Assembly: GCA_910589335.1 (NCBI GenBank)
Contig: CAJUTW010000014.1
Location: 1 to 32,358, forward strand
DNA: 32,358 nt
DNA from: an uncultured Bacilli bacterium
GTDB taxonomy: Bacteria; Bacillota_I; Bacilli_A; RF39; UBA660
Direction of reading: 5' to 3'
The notes beneath the pieces were generated by a model that searched no databases, had not been told where the DNA came from, and saw only the letters and a program-made list of their open reading frames with translations. A program made the translations under genes and the position numbers. This document shows positions 7,485 through 15,930 of this stretch, in pieces (the stretch's first letter is position 1; every line of letters starts with the position of its first letter).

Positions 7485-9867
7485 TTTTAAAACAATAGAA
7501 GAAAAATGGAGAAAATTTTGGGAAGAAAATAATACTTTTCATACTGATGTATGGGATTTTAGTAAACCAAAATTTTATGCTTTAGATATGTTTCCATATC
7601 CATCAGGAGTTGGTCTTCATGCAGGTCATGCTGAGGGGTATACAGCTACAGATATAGTTTCTAGAATGAAGAGAATGCAAGGATATAATGTTCTTCATCC
7701 AATGGGGTATGATTCATTTGGACTTCCAGCTGAACAATATGCTGTTAATACAGGAAATCATCCTAACGGATTTACACAAAAGAATATTGAGACTTTTAGT
7801 AAACAATTAAAGTGTATTGGTTTTGATTATGATTGGAGTAAAACTCTACAAACTAGTGATCCAAAGTTTTACAAATGGACACAATGGATTTTTAAAAAAT
7901 TATATGAAGATGGTTATGCTAAATATATTGATATGCCAGTTAATTGGTGTGAAGAATTAGGAACAGTTTTATCAAATGATGAAGTAATTGATGGTAAGAG
8001 TGAGCGTGGAGGTTTTCCTGTTGTTCGACGTAATATGAAACAATGGGTTATTGATCAAGCTATTTTTGCAGAAAAATTATTAGAAGGTTTGAATGAAATA
8101 GATTGGCCTGAATCTACTAAAGAAATGCAAAGAAATTGGATTGGAAAATCAACAGGAGCACAAGTTACTTTTAAGATTAAAGATTCAGATAGAGAGTTTA
8201 CAGTATTTACAACTAGACCAGATACTTTATTTGGTGCTACTTATTGTGTTATGGCACCTGAACATGAATTAGTAGATATTATCACAATTGATGATAAAAA
8301 AGATGAGGTTGTGGAATACAAAAGAAAGTGTCAATCTAAGAGTGACTTAGAAAGAACAGAGTTAAATAAAGAAAAAACAGGAGTTTTTATTGGAGCTTAT
8401 GCAATTAATCCTGTTAATAATAAAGAAATTCCTATTTATATATCTGATTATGTTTTAGCAAGTTATGGAACTGGTGCTATAATGGCTGTTCCTGCTCATG
8501 ATGAAAGAGATTATGAGTTTGCTAAGAAATTTGATATTCCAATAATTCAAGTTCTAGAGGGCGGAGATATTAGTGAAAAGGCTTATGTTTTAGATGGTAC
8601 TCATATAAATTCTAGTTTCTTAGATGGTTTAAATAAAGAAGATGCTATTGAAAAAATGATAGAATGGTTAGAAGAAAATCATTGTGGAGAAAAAAAGGTA
8701 AATTATAAAATGCGTGAGTGGATATTTGCTCGTCAAAGATATTGGGGAGAACCAATGCCTGTTGTATATTTAGAAGATGGAAATATTCACATTTTAGATG
8801 ATGAAGAACTACCTTTAGTTTTACCAGAACTTGATGATTATCGTGGTCATAATGGAAAAGCTCCTCTTGAGAATGCTAAGGAATGGACTTGCTATAATGT
8901 AAATGGTATTAAAGGGCGTAGAGAAACTTCAACTATGCCAGGTTCGGCAGGTTCTTCTTGGTATTTCTTACGTTATATTGATCCAGAAAATGATAAAGAA
9001 TTTGCTAATCAAGAATTACTGAAACATTGGTTACCAGTTGATTTATATATTGGAGGACCTGAACATGCTGTTGGTCATTTAATGTATTCTCGTATTTGGA
9101 ATCGTTTCTTATATGATAAAGGATTATCTCCAGTTAAAGAACCTTTTAAAAAACTAGTTCATCAAGGGATGATTTTAGGTGCTAATGGTATTAAAATGGG
9201 TAAACGTTATCCAGAATATGCAATAGATCCTCTAGATATTGTTAGAGACTATGGAGCTGATACTTTAAGACTTTATGAAATGTTTATGGGACCACTAGAA
9301 GCTTCTAAACCATGGAGTCAACAAGGAGTTGAGGGAGCACAAAAATTCTTAGATAGAATTTATCGTTTATATGAATCTGGTAAAATATCAAACAATGAAA
9401 ATAGTAATTTGGAAAAAATTTATCATCAGACTGTTAAAAAAGTAACAGATGATTTTGAATCTTTAAACTTTAATACTGCAATAAGTCAAATGATGATTTT
9501 TATAAATGCTGTTTATAAAGAAGATAATTTTCCAAAAGATTATGCTGAAGGGTTTGTAAAGCTTCTAAATCCAGTTTCTCCACATATTGCTGAAGAATTA
9601 TGGGAAATGTTAGGACATAATGATACAATTGCTTTTGAAAGTTGGCCAAGTTATGATAATTCTAAAATTATTGAAGATGAGAAGGAAATCGCAGTTCAAG
9701 TAAATGGTAAAGTTAGAGCAACAATAAATGTTTCGGTTAATGAAGATGAAGAGTCAATGAAAGAAAAAGCGTTGAAATGCGATAATGTTATTAAGCATAT
9801 TGATGGAAAAGAAGTTGTTAAAGTAATTGTTATTAAAGGAAAAATTGTAAATATTGTTGTAAAGTAA
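7477..9867 (+). CDS. leuS: Leucyl-tRNA synthetase
   Basis: This class I synthetase joins leucine to tRNA-Leu. Its 796 residues are normal for a bacterial LeuRS. The HIGH motif appears as HAGH (48-51) in GLHAGHAEGY. The CP1 editing domain has the threonine-rich FTTRPDTLFGATY and the GTGAIMAVPAHDERD motif. The catalytic core continues with SWYFLRYIDP and GGPEHAVGHL. The second signature is K573-M-G-K-R rather than the usual KMSKS. The C-terminus has the anticodon-binding helices and a VQVNGKVRATI domain. The ATG at 7477 has AAGGAA nine bases upstream. Control is by the leucine T-box two genes earlier in the same transcript. A strong terminator follows. Confidence 0.97.
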   Translation: MYNFKTIEEKWRKFWEENNTFHTDVWDFSKPKFYALDMFPYPSGVGLHAGHAEGYTATDIVSRMKRMQGYNVLHPMGYDSFGLPAEQYAVNTGNHPNGFTQKNIETFSKQLKCIGFDYDWSKTLQTSDPKFYKWTQWIFKKLYEDGYAKYIDMPVNWCEELGTVLSNDEVIDGKSERGGFPVVRRNMKQWVIDQAIFAEKLLEGLNEIDWPESTKEMQRNWIGKSTGAQVTFKIKDSDREFTVFTTRPDTLFGATYCVMAPEHELVDIITIDDKKDEVVEYKRKCQSKSDLERTELNKEKTGVFIGAYAINPVNNKEIPIYISDYVLASYGTGAIMAVPAHDERDYEFAKKFDIPIIQVLEGGDISEKAYVLDGTHINSSFLDGLNKEDAIEKMIEWLEENHCGEKKVNYKMREWIFARQRYWGEPMPVVYLEDGNIHILDDEELPLVLPELDDYRGHNGKAPLENAKEWTCYNVNGIKGRRETSTMPGSAGSSWYFLRYIDPENDKEFANQELLKHWLPVDLYIGGPEHAVGHLMYSRIWNRFLYDKGLSPVKEPFKKLVHQGMILGANGIKMGKRYPEYAIDPLDIVRDYGADTLRLYEMFMGPLEASKPWSQQGVEGAQKFLDRIYRLYESGKISNNENSNLEKIYHQTVKKVTDDFESLNFNTAISQMMIFINAVYKEDNFPKDYAEGFVKLLNPVSPHIAEELWEMLGHNDTIAFESWPSYDNSKIIEDEKEIAVQVNGKVRATINVSVNEDEESMKEKALKCDNVIKHIDGKEVVKVIVIKGKIVNIVVK

Positions 9868-9875
9868 AGTTAGTT

Positions 9876-9912
9876 ATGATGCAGATAAAGTTTTATATCT
9901 GTATCATTTTTT
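9876..9912 (+). terminator. Terminator after leuS
   Basis: The hairpin pairs ATGAT plus CAGATA (9876-9887) with TATCTG plus ATCAT (9896-9907), with a small internal bulge, and is followed by a run of T's. Confidence 0.8.
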
Positions 9913-9976
9913 ATGAAAATTAAAAAAAAGTACTAAAATGATTTATTATTAATTAAATTTCAAAATATATTATTTA

Positions 9977-10005
9977 TTGATATTTAGATAAAAATGTGTT
10001 ATAAT
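9977..10005 (+). promoter_or_regulatory. Strong sigma-A promoter
   Basis: TTGATA (9977-9982), exactly 17 bp, then TATAAT (10000-10005) preceded by TGT (extended -10). It drives the large gene starting 27 nt downstream. Confidence 0.85.
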
Positions 10006-10031
10006 TTGAGTCAATTGAAAAGAGGGGGATT

Positions 10032-12695
10032 ATGGTTGATATAAGAAAAAGTGAAATTGATTCATTAAAAGAAATTGCTAAAAGTAGTTTTGGACCTCAA
10101 GACTTTATAAATAACAATGAAGTACAGAGTATTTTAAAAAGTATTTTAGAAAATGGAGAGATAGAAAAATATTTTCCAAAAATTGTATCTATACTTCTTT
10201 CTACAAAAAAAGAAATAAATTCTGAAATATTAAGTGTTTTAATGAAAATTTTTGGAGAACTTCCAAATTTTTCAATTAAATTTTTTAGAAAATATTTAAG
10301 ATATAAATGTGAATTAATTTGGGAAGTTTATAGGAACAATCATTTAAATTTATATCAAAAACTTTCTTATAATATTATCAATTTTTTACAAGAAAATTCT
10401 TTAGAAGATACAGTTAAAAAATATAAAGACGAAATAAATACTGTTTCAAATATTACTAGTAAAAATAGAGAATATATTGAAAGTTTGATTAAAGAATTTA
10501 AAAATGCATTATTAAGAGAAGACCCTATAGGTATTTCTAATGCTTCTGGGATGCTAAAGGGGCTTATTAAAGAATTTAATTCTAAATCAAAAGAAAAATT
10601 TATAAAAGATTATGTTGAGCAAAATGTTAATTATATAAAAGATAAATTTAAACTTAAAGTTAAAAATAGAGATTATACAACTGAATCTTTAGAACAAGTT
10701 TATAAAATTATAATAAATAATTCTAGTCTTAGAAATACAATAAGGAATATGGTTAGAGAAGAATTTAATATTATTTTAGAAGCAGATGAGATTGAGAAAT
10801 TTATTCAAAATGTTTTATTTAATAATAATTATAAGAATTATGAGATTTTACAATTAAAATTATCTCCAAAATTGATTTTATTGCAAGTGACAAAATCTTT
10901 TAATAGATTAAAAGATAATTTTTTACCAATTTTATATAATGAATTTTCTATTAATCAAATTGAAGTGATTAATAGATATGTAAATGGTGAAAAAATAGAT
11001 TTTAGTATGTTTACAGCATATCAAAAACAAATTTTAAATATTATTAAACCTTTAATGAAAAAAGCTTGTGTTTCATTAGTTATAGATGATGATAAAATTA
11101 AATTTAAGGGTTACAATAATTATTTAGATAATATTGAAGAAAAGGAAGCAAAAAATCTTCAAAAGATGTTTAATAAGTATAATAAAATTACTAAAATTGT
11201 ATTTAAAATATACCGAGATAGTTTAGATTTTTTGAATATGATTGATAATGAAATATGTCAAAGTTTAGATCAAGATTTTCTTTTTACAGATGATAATTAT
11301 GAATTGATTAAATATGATTATATCGGTTTGTTAAAAATATATTCTGAAATAGTAGAATCAATTGATAATGAAAATATTTTTAAGATGATGGATGATGAGA
11401 AAACTATTTTTAATATTTGGAATTTGCTTATAAACCAAGGATTAATAAACTGTTTTTTATACGATAATAAAAATGGCATAACCTTAGCTAAGGTTATTAA
11501 TAAAATATATTTTATTAATAAAGGGTCTCTTACTAAAAATTTTTCTATTGATAGACTTAGTGAGATTTTTAAAAGAGCTGAATTGTGTAATTATATAGAT
11601 GATTTTACTTTAGCTTTATTGGGTGAAGAAGTTACTGAAAAAATTGTTTATAATACTCAATTCCTTCAAGGAAAAGATACATATGATTCAATTCGTTTAA
11701 GACTTAGAAAAGCAAATGATTTAATGCTTAGAGCTCAAAAAATTGATACTAGTGGTGTTCCATATTTTGATTCTATTGAATATAAAGGATTATCAATTAA
11801 AAGATATAATAATAATGATTCAAGAATTTTAACATCAGGGATTGATTCTAATACTTGTTTTAAATTGTGTGCTAATGACAATGATTATTTATTTTATTCT
11901 ATTTTGAATAAACATGGAATGGTAGCTTATTTTGAAGAAAATGGAGAGTTATGTGGAAGAATTACAGCACATATTAGAAATAATTGTTTAATGATTAATG
12001 GAATTAGAAATCTGGAGAATGAATATACAGCTAACAGTTTAGAGCAGAAAGAACGAAATGATAAAATTGTAGAGGTTGTTAGACTTTTTGCTAAAAAAAT
12101 GATTGAAATTTCTTCTAATAGTAATTGTCCAATTGATTTTGTTGTTTCAAATAAATCTGGAATTTTAGAATCGAATATATATGATGGAAAATTTGATTTA
12201 GTTGATAATAGATTATTTACGCAATATGTGGATACTTATAATGATGATTTTGAAGAATTTAGAAGATTATATGATAATAAAGAACAATTATTTCAAGAAA
12301 TACCATTATATGAAAAAGGATGTAAACAACCTTTTACTACAGATTTTGGTCATTATCCGTTAGTTATGATTGCTAAGAGAGAAAATAAGAATTTAGATAG
12401 GTTGTGGGATATTTCCATTGATTCTCCTGATAGTAATTACACAAGAAAGTCGCTAGATTTAGTAAAAGGTAAAGGGGTTCTTTCTAGTGAAAATATTGCA
12501 AGAATATTGAAAATTGATGCTTTGGCATTTTATTATGATGGAGGAAATATTTCTGATTATACTATACCTAACTATGAAGGAATAGCTTTTGATTCTTATG
12601 AAATATATGAAAATAAATATTTTTTAGTAAAAAATAGTGAAATAATATCAAAAGGTTATAGCTTTGATAATTCTCAATATCAGAAAAGTAAATAA
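10032..12695 (+). CDS. Large protein of unknown function (887 residues)
   Basis: I cannot assign a function. The protein is Asn/Lys/Ile-rich and soluble, with no signal peptide or membrane span. The first roughly 550 residues look helical. The C-terminal third is different: a segment around residues 590-660 contains GIDSNTCFKLC (C609, C613), then NDNDYLFYSIL and GELCGRITAHIRNN, which reads like a compact beta-rich fold, possibly GNAT-like. I have a vague memory of similar GIDxNTCF...ANDND segments in hypothetical proteins of gut Firmicutes, but cannot verify it. Expression is monocistronic: its own near-consensus promoter at 9977-10005, a strong GAGGGGGAT ribosome site, and a gene with its own -10 element after it. 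The size and strong signals argue for a real, expressed gene. Confidence 0.85.
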   Translation: MVDIRKSEIDSLKEIAKSSFGPQDFINNNEVQSILKSILENGEIEKYFPKIVSILLSTKKEINSEILSVLMKIFGELPNFSIKFFRKYLRYKCELIWEVYRNNHLNLYQKLSYNIINFLQENSLEDTVKKYKDEINTVSNITSKNREYIESLIKEFKNALLREDPIGISNASGMLKGLIKEFNSKSKEKFIKDYVEQNVNYIKDKFKLKVKNRDYTTESLEQVYKIIINNSSLRNTIRNMVREEFNIILEADEIEKFIQNVLFNNNYKNYEILQLKLSPKLILLQVTKSFNRLKDNFLPILYNEFSINQIEVINRYVNGEKIDFSMFTAYQKQILNIIKPLMKKACVSLVIDDDKIKFKGYNNYLDNIEEKEAKNLQKMFNKYNKITKIVFKIYRDSLDFLNMIDNEICQSLDQDFLFTDDNYELIKYDYIGLLKIYSEIVESIDNENIFKMMDDEKTIFNIWNLLINQGLINCFLYDNKNGITLAKVINKIYFINKGSLTKNFSIDRLSEIFKRAELCNYIDDFTLALLGEEVTEKIVYNTQFLQGKDTYDSIRLRLRKANDLMLRAQKIDTSGVPYFDSIEYKGLSIKRYNNNDSRILTSGIDSNTCFKLCANDNDYLFYSILNKHGMVAYFEENGELCGRITAHIRNNCLMINGIRNLENEYTANSLEQKERNDKIVEVVRLFAKKMIEISSNSNCPIDFVVSNKSGILESNIYDGKFDLVDNRLFTQYVDTYNDDFEEFRRLYDNKEQLFQEIPLYEKGCKQPFTTDFGHYPLVMIAKRENKNLDRLWDISIDSPDSNYTRKSLDLVKGKGVLSSENIARILKIDALAFYYDGGNISDYTIPNYEGIAFDSYEIYENKYFLVKNSEIISKGYSFDNSQYQKSK

Positions 12696-12753
12696 TATTT
12701 TTTTCAACAATTTTTGTGGATAAAACAATTTATAATTAAATTGGTGATTAATC

Positions 12754-12933
12754 ATGAAAGTTAAAATATTTGATGATGAAGATGAATGTGACTTAGAAGA
12801 AGATATAAATAATTTTATAAGTGAAAATGAAATTGAAGTTATTGATATTAAATATCAAGTAGGTGTATCTGTTTTTAGTGAAGAACAAGTATTTTGTTTT
12901 TCTGCTATGATAATTTATACTTTAAATAAATAA
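12754..12933 (+). CDS. Cse60-like small sporulation-family protein
   Basis: A 59-residue ORF too short for routine calling. The product starts MKVKIFDDEDECDLEEDINN, continues with VIDIKYQVGVSVFSEEQ and ends CFSAMIIYTLNK. This matches what I know of the Spore_Cse60 family of about 60 residues (MKVKIF at the start, IDIKY in the middle, SAMIIY at the end), named after a sporulation gene but also found in non-sporulating Firmicutes; its biochemical role is unknown. GGTGAT lies a few bases before the ATG and a TATAAT at 12731-12736 may be its -10. A terminator follows immediately, so it is probably monocistronic. Confidence 0.8.
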   Translation: MKVKIFDDEDECDLEEDINNFISENEIEVIDIKYQVGVSVFSEEQVFCFSAMIIYTLNK

Positions 12934-12936
12934 GGA

Positions 12937-12958
12937 AAGAGATTTTTCTCTTTTTTTT
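12937..12958 (+). terminator. Terminator after the Cse60-like gene
   Basis: A short stem AAGAGA/TCTCTT (12937-12942 with 12947-12952) is followed by a run of T's. The next gene's extended -10 (TGG TATAAT, -10 at 12963-12968) begins right after it. Confidence 0.7.
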
Positions 12959-12986
12959 GTGGTATAATTTTTATAGTGGAGGAATT

Positions 12987-14621
12987 ATGAGAAAAGATAA
13001 AACAATGAAAAAAAGTACTTTTATTAAAGGTGCTTTTATTACAACTCTTGGTATTGTAATTAGTAAAATTTTAGGAATAGTATATGTTATACCTTTTCAT
13101 TCTGTTATAGGAGAAGATGGAGGTGCACTCTATGGTTATGCTTATACAATTTATTTATTTTTTATGTCACTTTCTTCTGCAGGTATACCATTAGCAATAA
13201 GTAAAATAATTTCAGAATATCAAACATTAGGTTATCATAATGCTAAACAAAGGGCATTTTTGATAGGTAAAAGAATTGCTTTATTGTTAGGTTTTGTCTG
13301 TTTTTTAATTATTCTTTTATTTGCACCTTTTCTTGCTAGAGGAATATTAGGAAATGTTACTGGTGGTAATACAGTAGAGGATGTAACTTTAGTAATTAGA
13401 GTGATTGGAACTGCAATTTTAATTGTTCCTTTATTGAGTATATATCGAGGTTATTTTGAAGGACATCGATTTATGAGTCCTTCTTCTATTTCTCAAGTGA
13501 TTGAACAAATGCTTAGAGTTTTTGTAATAATTTTTGGAAGTTATTTCACTTTAAAAACTTTAAAATTATCTTTGTCTTTTTCAGTTTCAATAGCGTTATT
13601 TGGTGCGACAATAGGAGCAGTTGGCTCATATTTATATTTGTATATTAAAAAAGTAAAAAATAAAAAGAAATTTAATGAGAAGATAAGAAATATTAATGAA
13701 CCAATAGTTTCTGATAAAGCGATTTTTAAAAAAATCATAATTTATGCAATACCGTTTATTATGATTGATATTTTTAAATCATTTTATAATTATATTGATA
13801 TGTTTACTGTTGTAAAGGGACTTGTAAAGTATGCTCAATTTAAAGTAATTGAGGCTGAAGCAGTTTATGGAATGCTTTCTACATGGAGTGCTAAATTTAA
13901 TATGATTATTATGTCTATTACAACAGGAGTTATAGTTTCATTAATTCCTAATTTATCAGAAAGTGTAATTAAAAATAAGCAAAAAGATATAAGTAAAAAA
14001 ATTTCTCAATCATTAAATATAATTTTATTTTTTACAATTCCTATGACTTTGGGGATTAGTTTTTTGGCTAAACCTATTTGGATGTTATTTTATGGAGAAA
14101 GTATTTATGGTCCAAGTGTCTTAAGTTATTATATTTTTTGTGGATTGTTTATAGGTCTTTTTACTGCTATGGTTACTACTTTGCAGTCTTTAAAAGATTA
14201 TAAAGCGGTGTTAATTTGTTTAATGGTAGGTGTTATCATTAAATTAATATTAAATGTAAATTTAATAATTGCTTTTGATAATATGCATTTTCCTGCTTAT
14301 TATGGAGTTATTACAGCAAGTATATTAGGATATTTTATTTCTTTTGTTATTAGTTTAATTATACTTAGGAAAAAATATAATATTAGTTTTGATGGAGTAA
14401 TTAAAAATTTTATTGAAATTATGTGTGCTTCTTTATTAATGATTGTTATTTTATATTTATTAAAATTTATTGTTCCTTTATATTCTACAAATAGAATTTT
14501 TAATATTTTTATAATTTTATTTTATTCTTTGATTGGTATTATAGTTTATTTTATATATTCATTAAAAACTAAAACTATAAAAAATATTTTTGGAAATAAA
14601 TTATTCAAAAAGAAAAAATAA
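12987..14621 (+). CDS. MATE/MOP-superfamily flippase, YtgP/MurJ- or SpoVB-like
   Basis: This is a polytopic membrane protein of 544 residues with about 14 hydrophobic segments, in the polysaccharide-biosynthesis/MurJ branch of the MOP exporters. The N-terminus (STFIKGAFITTLGIVISKILGIVYVIPF) and AGIPLAISKIISEY are typical of the Bacillus YtgP/SpoVB group, whose YtgP member flips lipid II across the membrane for cell-wall synthesis. The length fits YtgP. The role here as lipid II flippase is inference from the family. The frame is open to 12957, but GGAGG directly precedes the ATG at 12987. It is single, with a shared convergent terminator at its end, facing two FemAB genes that also act on lipid II-linked peptidoglycan precursors. 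Confidence 0.88.
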   Translation: MRKDKTMKKSTFIKGAFITTLGIVISKILGIVYVIPFHSVIGEDGGALYGYAYTIYLFFMSLSSAGIPLAISKIISEYQTLGYHNAKQRAFLIGKRIALLLGFVCFLIILLFAPFLARGILGNVTGGNTVEDVTLVIRVIGTAILIVPLLSIYRGYFEGHRFMSPSSISQVIEQMLRVFVIIFGSYFTLKTLKLSLSFSVSIALFGATIGAVGSYLYLYIKKVKNKKKFNEKIRNINEPIVSDKAIFKKIIIYAIPFIMIDIFKSFYNYIDMFTVVKGLVKYAQFKVIEAEAVYGMLSTWSAKFNMIIMSITTGVIVSLIPNLSESVIKNKQKDISKKISQSLNIILFFTIPMTLGISFLAKPIWMLFYGESIYGPSVLSYYIFCGLFIGLFTAMVTTLQSLKDYKAVLICLMVGVIIKLILNVNLIIAFDNMHFPAYYGVITASILGYFISFVISLIILRKKYNISFDGVIKNFIEIMCASLLMIVILYLLKFIVPLYSTNRIFNIFIILFYSLIGIIVYFIYSLKTKTIKNIFGNKLFKKKK

Positions 14622-14645
14622 TACAATATAGGTATTATTTTTTCT
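14616..14645. terminator. Bidirectional terminator between the flippase and FemAB genes
   Basis: AAATAATAC (14616-14624) pairs with GTATTATTT (14632-14640). A's precede it and T's follow it, so it works for both convergent transcripts. It overlaps the last codons of both genes. Confidence 0.75.
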
Positions 14646-15930
14646 TTTTTAGGTTTTTCAATTTATGATATGTATTAAATGCTAAATTATAAGTTTTATA
14701 CCAAAATTTTGATATTATTAAATCATACTCTCCAATTAATTCTACAACATGTCCACCAAAACTTTTTTTAAAAAGATATAAACCATATAAAGGATTTTCT
14801 TTTCTGAAATCTCCAGTAATTCCATAAAAATTATATCGTTTATAGTTATTTTCAACAGCCATTTTTATTCCTTCAAAATGTACTGTATATGCTGATTGAA
14901 ATTGCATTAATTTAGCATGACTTCCTCCTACTAAAGATAAAACTTCATTGCCATAAATTAGAAATAAAATTCCACCAAGTATTTCTTTATCACCATATTC
15001 TTTTTTTAATTCTTTAATTTTAATTAATTGATTTTCTAGTCTTTTAATTGCTTCTTCATCTTGTTTATTACTAGAAGTATATTTTTTCTCATTCATTTTC
15101 AAAATGTTTTTTTCTTTTTTGAAAATACGATTTTTTAATTCATTTTTATGTTCTTCTAATTCTTCTTTTGTATTTTTTTCATAGACATTAAAATCTATTT
15201 CTGCGATTAAAATTTTTAAAATACCACTATCATGTAAGTTATCCCACATTGCTTCATAATAGGAAAGAGGTCGATCAATAAATTCTCTTCTATCGCTTGT
15301 ATGTGACATAATATCTTTAAAAATAGGTAATTCTTCTCTTGATATTTCTCTTGTAGTAATTCCACATTTTTCGTTTTTTCTTAAAATTTGTCTTGTTTTA
15401 GATTCCATATCTTCAAGAACATCGTCTAATGATTTATTTTCTGTTTCAATTACATGCATCCATCTTGGTTGAAGAGTATCTTGCATTAAATTAAAACCAA
15501 AAAATTTATATCCTAAACTCTCTAAATTTTTCATTGCAGATTTATTCTCGTAGCCATCTTTTACTATATTTCCATTATTGTCATGTTCTTGATATTCAAG
15601 AAAGGGGTCAATTTTTACAAATATTCCTTTTTCACTTTTTATGTATTTTTTTAACTCATTAGTAAATTCTTTTAATAAATTTTTGTTATTATAATCAATT
15701 AAAAATCCACGAGGTGAATAGAACATTTTTTTCTTAATAAAAGGTAGTTCTTTTGATAGTAGTAGGGCTCCTGCAATAATTTTATTTTTATCTTTTAAAC
15801 CAATATAATGAGATTTCCAATTGTTTACATTTTTTAAATTAGCCCATTCTTCGGTTTGATGGAAAGTTATTTGAACATGTTTATCAGCAAATTTTTTAAA
15901 TTCTTCTTTACTTATGTTTACTAATTTCAT
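14635..15930 (-). CDS. FemAB-family aminoacyltransferase (second of pair)
   Basis: This 431-residue member of the FemABX family transfers amino acids from aminoacyl-tRNA to the peptidoglycan stem peptide to build the interpeptide bridge. The two GNAT-like halves are split by a charged helical arm (about 255-315, rich in Lys/Glu) that resembles the tRNA-binding coiled coil. Typical motifs are SPRGFLIDY, LQPRWMHVI, VGGSHAKLMQFQSAYTVHF, YNFYGITGDF and FKKSFGGHVVELIGEYDL. AAAGGAG sits at good spacing before the ATG at 15930, which lies inside the end of the upstream paralogue (23-nt overlap). Which amino acid is added cannot be read from the sequence. Confidence 0.9.
   Translation of the reverse strand: MKLVNISKEEFKKFADKHVQITFHQTEEWANLKNVNNWKSHYIGLKDKNKIIAGALLLSKELPFIKKKMFYSPRGFLIDYNNKNLLKEFTNELKKYIKSEKGIFVKIDPFLEYQEHDNNGNIVKDGYENKSAMKNLESLGYKFFGFNLMQDTLQPRWMHVIETENKSLDDVLEDMESKTRQILRKNEKCGITTREISREELPIFKDIMSHTSDRREFIDRPLSYYEAMWDNLHDSGILKILIAEIDFNVYEKNTKEELEEHKNELKNRIFKKEKNILKMNEKKYTSSNKQDEEAIKRLENQLIKIKELKKEYGDKEILGGILFLIYGNEVLSLVGGSHAKLMQFQSAYTVHFEGIKMAVENNYKRYNFYGITGDFRKENPLYGLYLFKKSFGGHVVELIGEYDLIISKFWYKTYNLAFNTYHKLKNLKKKK

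Noticed and set aside
13541..13738. 65-codon minus-strand ORF
   Set aside because: Antisense to membrane segments of the flippase gene; the product is a by-product of AT-rich hydrophobic codons.
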